From Echinometra lucunter (taxonomy: Eukaryota; Echinodermata; Echinoidea; Camarodonta; Echinometridae), in contig CM057154.1 of the NCBI GenBank assembly GCA_029962745.1, positions 20,526,857 through 20,590,856 on the forward strand: DNA of 64,000 bases. The letters are read 5' to 3'. The notes under the pieces are model-generated. The model was not told where the DNA came from. It made no database searches and saw only the letters and a program-made list of their open reading frames with translations. Below are positions 13,101-26,800 of this stretch, one piece after another (position 1 is the first letter of the stretch; each line of letters opens with the position of its first letter). The position numbers and the translations under genes were made by a program.

Positions 13101-14858
13101 ATATTTTGGGCGCGCAAATTAAATTAATGGTATATACTTGCAAAATTGTATACGCTTGGCCATGTTGGCAGGAAACAGATGTCGGGAAAGGGGATCAATC
13201 AATATTAAAAGTGATCCTTGAATGCCTTTGACATTAATACAAATTTAATAACTGTATACACCATCTGCCTATTGGCCATGAAAGCAGTCGATACATGTTT
13301 GTCTATTTTTAAAGTTTTACGAATTTGCAAACACCTTTTAAATGAAAACCTGATCGATAATACAGACAATGGAATGCATCTACTGCAATCGTGGATTTCC
13401 TATCCATTGGGACGCCTTTTCCCATCTGAGAATTCCCCTGTTTTCTACTTTTAGAGAGGCAAAATATTTAATTTTGAATTGTCTATCAAAAGTTCCCTCG
13501 CTCCCTTGCTTCACTCTCTCGGAATGACTATTATATAGCTTGAAAATTTTGCCTCGCTCTCCACAGTCTTTGCCCTGAAATGTCCCGTATTTCAAATTCA
13601 AAAGCTAGTTGCCCTATTTGAGGCTCGGATTTGCAGAATGTATAGTCCACAAAATAGGAAATATATTCAAATTAGTATAAAATTCATTCATTAAGCGTTT
13701 AATACCAATTACAGAAGAAACACACTTTTTAAAAATGATATTTCATGATATTTTGAAGGTCAAAATACAATTTTCCTCAGTAATTTGAATACATTTACTT
13801 AACATAAATCTATTGTGGACTAAATATTCTGAAAATCTGAGCCTAAAGTACTTTTTTAAAGAGAGCTATTCCTGAAATACGGTGTTTAGCAGTACTTTAT
13901 TGTTGGCTATAGTTGCTCGCTTTGTTTTCCGGCCACCTTATGAGACGGGTCAAGGTCAAGTGATTGTTTGTTTGCATATTAATTAATAAGCATCTGAATA
14001 TGTCTATAAATATAACTTGGATTAGAAAAAAATGAGATGAATAGCTTTTTATGGAGAATATTGATATGTGAATGTCCCACGTAACATGTAGTGTATGTCT
14101 ACCAGTTATACGGAAGAAATGTACACTTTTTTGTGATATTTCATTTTATTTTCACGGTCAAAATATCATTTTCCTTACTAATTTGGATATTGTTCCTTAA
14201 AATATCTATTGTTGACTATACCGGGTGTCCCAGAAAAAGCGGAACCGTGGATTTTCAGTACTTTACCTTCAAAAAGTAGATAATCGTTTTACATCAGTGG
14301 GTAAAGCATCTTCTGCAAAAGAGAATGATACCAAGATCATTGAATTTGTTACTATGCCCGTTTCTTAAAATACAGTTATTTTCGATTTTCGCCTTTTTTT
14401 GGGGGGGGGGGGGGGGGGACAGATTAGAGCAGGATTGTGTCGGGATTGGTCTTTCATATGGCATGTGTATGGTATGTTTTGTTATTAACATGCATCAGTG
14501 GGCTTCCCTCAAACATTGTATAATGAAAAGCCCTCCCGACACAATGCTACTCTCATCAGACTCCAAAATTTGAAAATGACTGTATTTTAAGAAATGGGCA
14601 TAGAATCCAAATTGCTTCACCAAATTCAGTGATCTTGGTATCATTCTCTTTGGTAGAGGATGCTTTATCCAATTAATATGTAGGAAAATTTCATACTTTT
14701 TGAAGGTAAAATACTGATAATCTGCCGTTACTCTTTTTCTGGGACACCCGGTATACTCTGAAAGTCTGAGCCTCATAACAGCCGTAGTTTTTAAGAGAGC
14801 CATTCCTGAAATACGGTGTTTAGCACTACTGTTTTGTTGGCTGTAGTCACTCTCCTTC

Positions 14859-14889
<31 letters not shown>

Positions 14890-17800
14890 TGGGGGGGGGC
14901 TCTCTTTGAAGGCAGGTCAAGGTCAAATAATTGTTTGTTTGCATTTTAATTAATTACCATATGAATATGTGCGTATACCACTTAGATTAGAAAAAAAAAA
15001 GAGATTAATAGCACATTTTCATGAAAAATATTGATATGTGAATGTGCCCCATAAAACGCATTATTTTTTAGGGAAGTACCAATTACGGAAGAGAACTACA
15101 CTTTTTCTATATTTCTTGATATTTTCAAGGTCGAGATATCAAAGTCCTTACTAATTTGGAGATATTTCCTTTATAGAATATCTATTGTGGACTACAGAAT
15201 CTGTAGATCAGAGCTTTAAACCATTTGCAGTTTTGAAGAAAGGTGCCCACGAAGCAGGGTGTGCTTTTGATCGTTAAGTACCAAATTGGTTGCGAAAAGG
15301 TGTTAATCTTCATTTTCACCATAATTTTAACAGATAATCTTCCGGAAACGAAAAAACACTGAGGGGGTCCTAAAATGTAAGTAAATGTCTACGATTTCAT
15401 CAATTTTGATCATCCTGCTAGGTAGGGCTATAATTTGAAGGACGAATTTGCCCAATTTAGGAAAAATCAAACTTTGAGGGCGCCGTACGCCCTGACGGCA
15501 ATGATTTATTTTTTTATATTTTCGTGATATTTTTGGAAGTAAAGGGAAAAACATGTAATAAATATGATACAAATGAGAAGATAGCATCTGCTTGCGTCAT
15601 TTTTTTTGTTAATTGATGAATAAGGTGTTTGCGCGGGTTTTTTTTCACATAGTCTACATACGTAAATTCTATATAGCTGCCATTTTATATCTGGACATCA
15701 AAAAAGTCATACCTTCATATTAACCTCAGATTGGAATTCTCCATCCCCAAAACCTTATTCACCCTTTTTTGAAAATTCTAGGGATGTTAAAGTAGCTAAA
15801 CAGCATTTTCAAGATGGCCGACAGCGGCCATCTTGGATTTTCGAGTATATCTCAAATTGCTCAATGCTGCAGAGCTACAGCATGTGGATTGATAAAATAG
15901 GTCTGAACAGTTGATATCAATTTAGAAAAAAAATGTAATATTCCGGTGCAATCTTAACCCCCCCCCCCCCCCTCATGGCTGGTATTACAAAAGTGAATGC
16001 TCAACTGTGAAAATCGATTGCTCGAAAACGAAATTGAAAGGACTTTTAAGTGCTTACCCCACCTAGTGCAATAATTTGAATGCGGAAGTTCATGCAGAAA
16101 TTCATGCCAAAATACGAAATTGAATGCTTATATCCGAATTTGAACTTTGTAACCATTAATTTGGGTGCCTAAAACGACCACTTCAAACACACAAATTTGA
16201 ATGAACATAAAACGAAAATCACGGGTGATAATTTGACGAAATTGGCCGAGAAAACCTGTAAAGAGCTATACTGTCTGAGAGAATTAGGCAGATTTGAAAA
16301 AAAATTCGGAAGATGGGGGTCGGCGGATTTCTTTTATATTTTGAAGTTTTAGTATATACAGAGTATAACTTACAAAAAAAGTGTTAGAATTTTCTGATCA
16401 TATTTCTGTTCATACTAGGTGTTAAAAAAAAAAAAACATTTCCCACTTTTGATCTTTAATAAATGGAAAACTATACATCAGATGATACTTTCACTGATAT
16501 GGGGTATAGCTGAATAGTGTACAATTTTGTTGGAGGTGATTTGAACATGATATCTAAATCAGTTTCATTAAATTCATGATTAATTTGTAAGTTAGGGTTC
16601 AGATTTTGCTCCATTTCTAACCCTCTGTACAAAACTTGAACTTTGCACAAGAGCCAGTGGGTGTGTATGAGAGTGTATGCTTACAATGACCATGGACAAT
16701 GGACATGAATACCACCTCTGTGGAGTTCTAGTGAGCAAGCTTCTGGTCAATAGGTTCAGGGAACATGAATGCGTTATTAATTATTCATGATGAATTACCC
16801 TGGCCACTGCTAGTCTGAATTCAGGGGAAAGGGTAAAATATGCAAGCACATGGAAAAAGCGAGCACATATTTCCATGTGCTTGCATACACTATTGTTTTA
16901 TTGTTATCGTTATCATCATTATAATCAACATCAACAACAACGTTGTTATTTGTCATTTGAATGAATGAAATCACTTCTCAGTACTTTGATTGCTTCAAAA
17001 TCCATTAAAGACATCTAAGGGCATTAGTTTACAGTTAGTGGGGATGGAGGCTAGCTGTGACAGTGAAATTCCTCATGAATAATTAATAATGCTTTCATAC
17101 CCTGGCTATTGTGTGGGTACACTCTCACACACACCCATTGACTCTTGTGCAAAGTTCAAGTTTTGTACAGAAGGTTGGAATTTGAGCAAAATCTGAACCC
17201 TAACTTAAAAATTAATCACGAATTTAATGATACTGATTTATGATATCATGTTCAAATCACCTCAAACCCCCCCCAAAAAAAACAAACAAACAAAAAACAA
17301 AAAAAAACCACTATTCAGCTATACCCCATATCAATGAAAGTATCATCTGATGTATAGTTTTCCATTTATTAAAGATCAAAAGTGGGAAATATTCTTTTTT
17401 TTTTACACCTAGTAGTTATCCCAACCCCCTAAAAATGGCCCTTTTTAGTACCGCTCAAAAACACGAATTTTTAGTTTTAGTACGATCTTCCATCATGAAT
17501 AAAAGTGTATCTAACATTATGCAATTCATATGAAATTGGTATATAGGGTTTCTCCTCTAAACCTTTCTCTTTAGACCAGTATAGATACTATAATTTTGAA
17601 TAAATAAATAAATAATTCCATTGTCCCTAGAGGGATCATGCCAATAATATTTTTCAATTTTTTTAGAAATTAGAAAATGGCCTTTTTTCTTGTAATTCAT
17701 ACCCCATACTTGCATATGCACTCGACAGAGTAGGCATATAGGCGTACCTGTGAGTACTTCGTCCGCTATATACCCATACATGTATATTTCATTCGATAGT

Positions 17801-20800
17801 TATCTGCTGCACTGCATGCAGTATTGTCGATTCTTTTTCATGTTCGAGGGTTATTATTATTTTATGGTGTAAGCATGATTTTCCGCTTTAATATCTGTGC
17901 ATGCCCTCGTACATCATGTATTCATTTATCTATTTGTTTATTCATTTATTGATTTATCTATGTTATTACTGCACGTTCATCGGTTTACAACTAGTGAACA
18001 TTATAGAAGGAACAGTCAGTAACATTATAATATGAACAAAAGTCATGTACAAAGGTGAAAAATAAAGATCTAAATATATTTGTAAACAGCTATAAACTCG
18101 AACAAGTTAATGAATTTAAGTATCTCGGGTTGATTATAGATTCTTCCTAACGGTGGAATTGTCATATTAATGCTTTATTCAACACGTTGTCAAGAACTAT
18201 TGGCTTTATTAGACGTATTCGCTATCTCTTGCCCAAAGGAATTTTATGACTTATTTATAACAACTTATTTTTACCACTTGACTACTGCAACATAATATGG
18301 GGGCAATATGAAATGTAACAAGAGTTCAATGTTCAAAAAACCGGTTTGCAAGACTTATACTAAATGCAGATTTTTTTACACCTCATGTCCTCATGTTGTC
18401 TCAACTTTCATGGCAATCTGTTCGCCAAAGAATTCATTACCAAACTTGTTAGCCCAGGGGTCTGTCCCGGATTAGTCATATTACATATGAAAATTGTCCC
18501 CTTAAAGTTAGTTAGACAATCCGTCCCATTCACAAAATGGTTGTCAGACAGAACATTTCTGCTGGGGGTAGCCCCCAGGGCCTCGAAAAGGGGCCCCAAA
18601 GTCGGGTTGATTTTACCCCATCTAATATATGCACCAAACTTTGTCAGGAGAAAGTGGTATGATGACTATACATTACCAAAACACAAAAAAATGACAAAAT
18701 TTTCCGTCGGGAGGGGTCGTCAGACGGCTCCTAAAAAATGGGGAAAATTTTTCTACATAAGGCCTGTGCACCAAATTTTGTCAGAAAGAAGAGCTATGCC
18801 TACACATTCCACAAATATAAAAACTGACCAACATTTCCTTCAGGAAGGGGGTCTAACACATCCAGGAAAAAAAACCCAAAGTGTCCTTCAACTACAGGCT
18901 TTACTGCCCCAAAGTGCTCTCATTAATAGAGAAAAAATCCATTTTCTCACTTGGAACCATTCTCACTCTCATGTGTTTCACTCAATCCAAGTTGAATTCA
19001 CACAGAACAATCTTTTAGGTATGTACTTTTGTTTTTGGTGCTGATTGGGTGTAAAATGCTCATTTCAATAATAAATAAACATATTTTAAAAATTGTATTA
19101 CTGTCTCAAAAAAGAGCAAAGTGATATTGTCAGGGTCATGTAAACACACCTCTTGCCCACCTGGGCTCTTGGACAAGATATAAAAGAACAATTAATGCTA
19201 AATGTGTGTGTAATTAACACATGAATGGTAGATTTCAGCCTGGCAGCAACACAGCCCAGATGCTTGGCAAGCTGCCATATTTTCTCTTTTCAAGCAGGCA
19301 CGGTATGTGTTTAGCTGTGTTTACATGACCATGACAAAACTAATTTGCTCCTTTTTGAGACAGCAGTGCAATTTTCAAAATTTCATAATTTATTATTGAA
19401 ATGACCATTTTACATCAAAACAGCACCCAAAACAAAAATACATAACTTAAAGATTCTTCTGTGTGAATTTAACTTGGACTGAATGAAACACATGAGAGTT
19501 AAAATGGTTCCAAGTGAGAAAATGGATTTTCTCTATCAATGAGAGCACTTTGGGGCAGTAAAGCCTGTAGTTGAAGGGCACTTTGGGTTTTTTTCCGGGA
19601 AGTGTTAGACCCCCTTCCTGAAGGAAATGTTGGTCAGTTTTTATATTTGTGGAATGTATAGGCATAACTCTTCTTTCTGACAAAATTTGGTGCACAGGCC
19701 TTATGTATTTCCCCATTTCTTAGGGGCCGTCTGACGACCCCTCCCGACGAAAAAATGTTGTCATTTTTGTGTGTTTTGGTAATGTATAGTCATACCACTT
19801 TCTCCTGACAAAGTTTGGTGCATATATTAGGTGGGGTAAAATCAATTCGACTTTTGGGCCCCTTTTCGAGGCCCTGCGGGCTACCCCCCAGCAGAAATGT
19901 TCGGTCTGACAACCATTTTGTGAATGGGACGGATTGTCTAACTAACTTTAAGGGGACAATTTTCATATGTAAAATGGGGTGACTGATCCGGGACATGCTC
20001 CCAGACTATGTCTTTTCATGTATAAAATCCAAAATGAACTCATGCCTTCCTATCTAAAAGATATCATCATTCCTAGAAGAGTCTCTTTTTATACTCGTTA
20101 TTCCCTCTCTCTCTTTTTGAGTTTTGTATTGTTTGTATTTTGTGTAATTTTTTATGTGTAACATTTTTTTAGTATTTATTCTAGTTATATTGTATTTAAG
20201 CTTTTTTTTAAAATGTATTTAATGATGTATGATATTTATGTATTTATGTATTTATACATCTCTGTATTTTTAATTGTGTACAGGGCCCCGTGGAAGATCA
20301 GTATTCGTTACTGAAAGGGCTACCCTGTTTAAAGAAGACCTTAATAAATAAATAAAAAAAAATAAATGTAGAAAATGCATAAAATTATAGCTAATAGTAA
20401 CAGAGGGAATAGCAAAATAAGCCTAAGGCTTGAAGTGTCACCAGACCCTAATACACACAGTATCATAAATCTGTATCAAGATTTATGCAAAGAATAATAA
20501 TATAAAAAAGAGGAGAAATGTACAGAACAAGAATTTAATGACCGATGCTGTATATACACTATAACAAAAGAAAAGTTATAGACTCATATCATTGAGGACA
20601 GGTTGTTGATCAAACGGGTTGTTTGTTTTTGTTATACAGAGTTTTGCACTGATGGCTTTTTGTGAGCTTCCATCATTGTTTTTGCATGTTGAGGCTTGTA
20701 GATATTAAATGTCTGTGTGATTATTGATTATTAGGTAGGCCTACACGTGCGACAGTGACGATGCTTCATATCGTGTACATAATGTCCAAGTCTTGGCCAT

Positions 20801-23800
20801 GTGTTTTGATTTTTTTCAATTCCCACAAAGAAGAGTCAAAGGAAGTGATACTATTGGAGTTATAGTTTCCCCTGCTTATTTAACCCATTCGTGACAGGAA
20901 TTATTTAAAGCCTAATTTGATCAGCTGTTATTCTTAAAATTGGTAACACCAACATTTTTCTTTTATTGCTACATTTTTCTTATAAAACATAATGTATCTG
21001 AAATAAATATAAATTGACAGAATGTATGATGAGAAGTCATAAAGTTGCCAATTCGCAGGGAAAAACGGCAATTTTAACATTTTCATCGCATTGCCAATTT
21101 AAGGATTTTAATACTTATTTTCCTTTTAAAAAACTTTCAGCATCAAACAACAAATATTTATGCAACGAAAATGGGCACAGTAAGTGTAGAATTTTTTGCT
21201 TTCTTCTCATGTATTTCGTATGATTTTTAGGGCTCTGCATCAAAAGTTATTAGACCAAACCACATAATATGGACCCTCTGTCATGAATGGGTTAAGTAAG
21301 TTGTTAAAAATGGGGAGTGTAGGCATGCAAACATACAATTCTTGCGTATACAATTTAAATGCATTATAATTTTGTTATTAATTGATATTGTTTTATAGAT
21401 CTGAAAGTGAAGTACTCTGTGCTTAAAATGGTCATTAGTCAAACTTACAGTGATATTGATTATGCTCCCTATAGTGTGGTCAAGAATGTAAGCATAAAAT
21501 GAGCTAAGATTTTCTTAATTCAAATTATGTTTGCATACTACTATGCACTCAACCATAATTAGTGTTGGTTATGGTCAATTCTGAAGAAGTTATAATTGTT
21601 TGTTGATATTAAGTGTGCTCGGTTACCGCCCTCTCGCGGCTGTCATCGTCTCGGCCTTGGCATGAAACCACTGCATGGACAGGAGTTCATTAGTGCATTA
21701 AACTCAGCAAACCCTACTTAGAAGTCAAAATCGTTTGCTGTTTCTCTTTTGTTAAGTGGCGTCATTTTTGGCCTCTTCCCACTTATAGTTGCAATATATT
21801 CATGAGGAACTATTATTGGGCTGGTCTACAAAGCATGTCACAGCCGCCGGAAAGTGTGTGTCCAAACACTGATTTTTATCATTCAAACTTTCTCCTGGAA
21901 AGCTGGAATTTTGTAATGAGATCCATTAAGAGTGCAATATTGTTAAAGATCGCGTATTATTATTTTAAGCTAGACGTGGGCCCTTTCATAGTGCTACATT
22001 TATGATAGGCCTATAAATAGGCGCCGAAATCGGGTGGAGGGGGTCAAAATCGATTTTCTTTTGCCCCCCCCCCCCCCATGGGCCCCCTAACAACAATTTA
22101 AAAAATAGGAAATTTTTCGATCATAAGCATGCATTACAACCACGTAAAATAAGCATATAATGCTCTAAAATGCGAACTTTCAACATTAAAAACATTTTTT
22201 AAAAATAATAATAATTCTTGCTCGGTCGCTACGCTCCCTCGTAGATGCAATGTTTCTCAGTATTTAGAAATTCAAGGGCAGATGCTTGCTTCATGGGGGG
22301 GGGGGGGGAACCCCCCCCCCCCCGTGACAATACAATTTGCAGTATTGCGATCTGCTTTCTGTAGTCATATCCTCATGGTCATATCATTTTTGCCCACCCC
22401 CCCCCCTTCTTAAACCATGACACCATAATTTAGAGAATAATACGAATAGCTTTCTAGGATTGAGAAATATGAGTTTTTTTAGCACAAAATAATCTGAATT
22501 TTCTTGTTTGCAAAGTTGTAAAAATCTATTTTGACCCCTCAGCGGGGCCCCCTCGCAGTGAATAAGAATTCATTTTGACGTAGAAGGATGTATAATCATG
22601 ATGAGATTTCCTTTGCTAAATACATGGCCTCCACGTTCCATTTCTTTCGCTTCGCTACGCTCACTTCTCATTATTTGTTGATATGTTAACTCATTAAGAA
22701 AAAATGTTGTGTATATATCTTAATTTCATTATATTCATGTATAATTATATCTATCTGAATAGATCTGAATTTGAATTAATGAATGAAAACGCTTCTCATA
22801 GACTAAAAAGCGCGGTGTTACGGGACAGGTGCTTCTTTCTGCAAAAGAGGGGACATTTCATTAAAATGCCATGGGGGCCAGAGGATATCCCTATCCTCTG
22901 TATAGGGATAAGGGAATGTTCGTTTTGTTCCCGCCCCTCGCAAGGTTATTGCATATAACGGATAAGTTCTCTATGGTGCTATAAAATCCTTTAAAAATCC
23001 ACAAACTAACCATTTCATCGGGGCTCAGATTTCTCGAGTTGCATTTTAATAGAAGTGGTGTTTCTTGATGAAACAAACTCTGTCTACCAAAGGCGCCACA
23101 AGCTGGCCGTGGATAGATGCTCCCCTTTGTAAATGTGTTTGGGCATATCAATTTTCGCCGTCCCCTCAGTAGTTCTTACAAGACAAATAGTGATCTATTT
23201 CTATGGTTACATGACAGATATATAAATTGCAATATTTTACAACCTCTACTCGTTTGGTCGCTATGCTCTCTTGCATATCAATGAGGCCTATATAATTAGT
23301 GTTCTTAAGCACATGAGAGACCCTGCATGACTTGGGTACTATCTGAAGTCTAGCGCATGCAGTCTTTAGTCCTCATGAAGGCGAGATTGCCCATGCGCTT
23401 ATTAGTGTTTTCTCATAATATTTGGGCAGTGCCGGAATATGAAGTTTCTGTACATTTCACCATCCAAATTACACTATGAACATGGCGGACAAAGAAAGCG
23501 GACAAAATAAACAACCTCTCATTCTACCCTTCACAATGGTTCTGGTAGTCAAAAGAACATCCCTTCACAGCTATTATGTTTTTAATCATGTAGTTCCAGG
23601 TGAATATGCATGTGACACCTGTTCCACATATTTCAGACAATAGCAGTGAAGGGATGTTCTTTTGACTACCAGAACCATTGTGAAGGGTAGAATGAGGGGT
23701 TGTTTATTTTGTCCGTTTTCTTTGTCCGTCATGTTCATAGTGTTATAACAAATTTGCACGCTCGCTTCCCTCGCGCAGACAAAATTGTGAATCTGAAGAG

Positions 23801-26800
23801 TTGTTCTTGGGGATAAAGGCACCATCGTGAATATGTGCCCGTCCGCCAAACTCTCGCATTGAAATGCCCGGTCTCTAACCTACCATGCTACCAGCGGTGA
23901 ACAATAATCTTGTTTTAGTACTAATGAGAGATGGTGGGAAACAATTTATGATAACCATGATCAAATAAGACATTTTTTTAAACATTTTATTTTCTTAATT
24001 AAAAATCCTAAAACTTGCACTTTTGAAATATAAAGATGTATAAAAGGGGGTGCTTGTTCGGGGGGGGGGGGGGGGGTAGGGCTGCATGCTGGTAGTAAGC
24101 ATTTGAGGTGGGCCCCCAAGAGTAATTGCCTCGCCTAAGCTGGGACCCTTCCGGCGCGCCTGATGTATATTCCACAAAATGGGCCTTCAACCATTGAATG
24201 CATGGTGCGGGTGCCCAACATGTATCATTTTGTTATCTATGACTCCAATAAATAATTTCAGCACACGTCGTAGCATATTATGTTTCAATATGTAATGCAA
24301 TAGGATATACAGGTATTTTAACATTCAGAATTTCTCCTGGAAAGCTGGAATCCGGGGGGGGGGGGGGGGGGGTACTCGACCCCAAAAGTGGTAGGTATGT
24401 GCCACGGGCGAGACAAAAAACGGGGGCTTTGGAACGGGCTTATTGTGAAAAGGAGGGTCTTCGGAACGGGCTTCGGAACTACAAATGTTTGTGAAAACGG
24501 GGGTCTTTGGACAGTTGGAACGGTTCGCCTGGGTGTGAGTGCGTATGTATCCCTATGGAACGTATGGTTGGCCGTTCCCGCCAAAACGCATGCCAAAACC
24601 ATACGCGTGCAAGTCAGAACGTACGCATGGTTCTTTCATAACGTACGCGTGGATCTGTCATAACGTACGCGTGGATCTGTCATAACGTACGTATGGTCTT
24701 GACAGAACGTACGTATGGACATTTTCTATTATACTTCTATGAAATTCTTAACGTACGTATGGTTTTGGCATAACGTACGCGTGGTTCTGTCATTACGTAC
24801 GCGTGGTTCTGTCATAACGTACGCGTGGTTCTGTCATAACGTACGCGTGGTTCTGTCATAACGTACGCGTGGTTCTGTCATAACGTACGTATGGTTGTGT
24901 CATAACGTACGTATGGTTGTGTCATAACGTACGTATGGTTGTGTCATAACGTACGCGTGGTTCTGTCATAACGTATGTATGGTTGTGTCATAACGTACGT
25001 ATGGTTGTGTCATAACGTACGTATGGTTGTGTCATAACGTACGCAACGGTTCGTAACTTTTAACACAGATGTTGGAATGGCCAATCAAATTTCTCGTTAT
25101 ATATATGCGGGGTATAGCCATAGGTCCGATCGAGTGTGCGCTTGCATATGTGCATGCATACATATATATATATGGTTCCATGACATTTGCTCCGGCGACA
25201 TTTGCTCCGGCGACAACTGCTCCCTTAATGGCGACAAGTGCTCCGCGACAAGTGCTCCGCCGACATATGCTCCGCCGACATATGCTCCGCCGACATTTGC
25301 TCCGCCGACAATTGCTCCGGCGATATTTGCTCCGCCGACATTTGCTCCGGCGACATTTGCTCCGCCGACATTTGCTCCGAAACGACGACATTTGCTCCGG
25401 CGACATTTGCTCCGGCGACATTTGCTCCGCCGAATTATGCTAAAAAACGACATTTGCTCCGGTGACATTTGCTTCGCCGAATTATGCTAAAAAACGACAT
25501 TTGCTCCGCCGAATTGAGCTCCAACACGACGACATTACATTAGAGATTACAATGTTTAAAAATATGAGAAGAGCGTTTTAATGGCAGAAATATCCAAATG
25601 CTTGTAGAAAATTAGCCTACCTGAAACTGGAGAAAATTATCTAATCAACATATCGAAAGTATAGTTCACATTCATATTTATTATTTTTATTATTTTCACC
25701 GAAACAATGACATCTTTAACCTTGTGACCCCAAAACTAATCAGACCATTGTCCCTCCCATATTCATACATGATCAAAGTTTGAAACTAAACTGTCACAGA
25801 GTTACCACTTTTTTGGTTTTCAATCGCATTTTCAAATAGAAATTCTAAAATATGATGGTTGTTTATGACAGATATTCAAATATTTTACTAACGGATTAAT
25901 TAAAATATATTTTCTTTCTTAGAAAGTGAGGGGGGGGGATATTTGTACACGCCATCCCCCCCTCTCCAAAAAGTGGGGGGATATATCCCCCCATCCCCCC
26001 CCCCCCGGGATTTACGCCAATGCCATGCATGGTCTCCAGACTCCAGGGAAGGTAGCTCGGTACATATTTTTTCCAATAAAGATTTGTTTGTTCTTCTGTC
26101 TGTCCATGGGATATTTAACATCCTGTGCCAACAGTTGTAGGTACATTTTCAATGCATAAGCTCCAGTGTTACAGATAAAGGCATATTGTTTTTAATAGGC
26201 ATGGGTGTCGATTTGTGTTCGCGGTTGGGGGGGGGGGGGGGAATGACTGATGCCCAATATCCTCGACCGCGGAGCAAAGCGACCGAGGGGGGAAAGGGTG
26301 TGGAGGTTCAAAAGTGAAAGACAGACTAATTAAGAGGGGGGGGGGGGATGTAGGACCTGTTTTTGCTGCCCATATCTCTGCATTGCATTATTAGTCTAAT
26401 CTACCGTTCCTCCAATTAACCGCACAAAATTGTTTTCAAACAATATCACAGAGGTACATCGTCACTGCTTGAATGAGAACTTTAGGGGACTTGAATCTTT
26501 ACTTAGAGTATGAACCAATCCGCTTCTTATTTTACGAGCGAGCGAAGCAAGCGAGCCGAAAATTCCACTTTCTAGCTATAAAATAGATGTTATTTGTCGT
26601 CGAAGTACAGTCAAACAATATAAAACGTTGAATGATTCAGCACCTCACTGGTCCACCTGTTTACTTTCCTAAACCACTCTATATTTCAAATAGTGATGCA
26701 GTGTTATTTTGTCATCAAAAATCCTCTATAGGACTATAAAATATTTACATTACATATCCGAGTGAGCGTGGGGGTGAGGAAAAAATTACCTCAAAGATAT

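Noticed and set aside
18364..19044. 226-residue plus-strand frame
   Set aside because: It starts in a decayed LINE and runs into one arm of the palindrome; the other arm contains the same peptide inverted.
25032..25490. Long open frames on both strands with [10 protein letters not shown] or [14 protein letters not shown] repeats
   Set aside because: They are translations of a 15-bp tandem array, which is open in several frames by periodicity.
24570..25520. CRISPR-like array
   Set aside because: Units are contiguous without unique spacers, and the DNA is eukaryotic.
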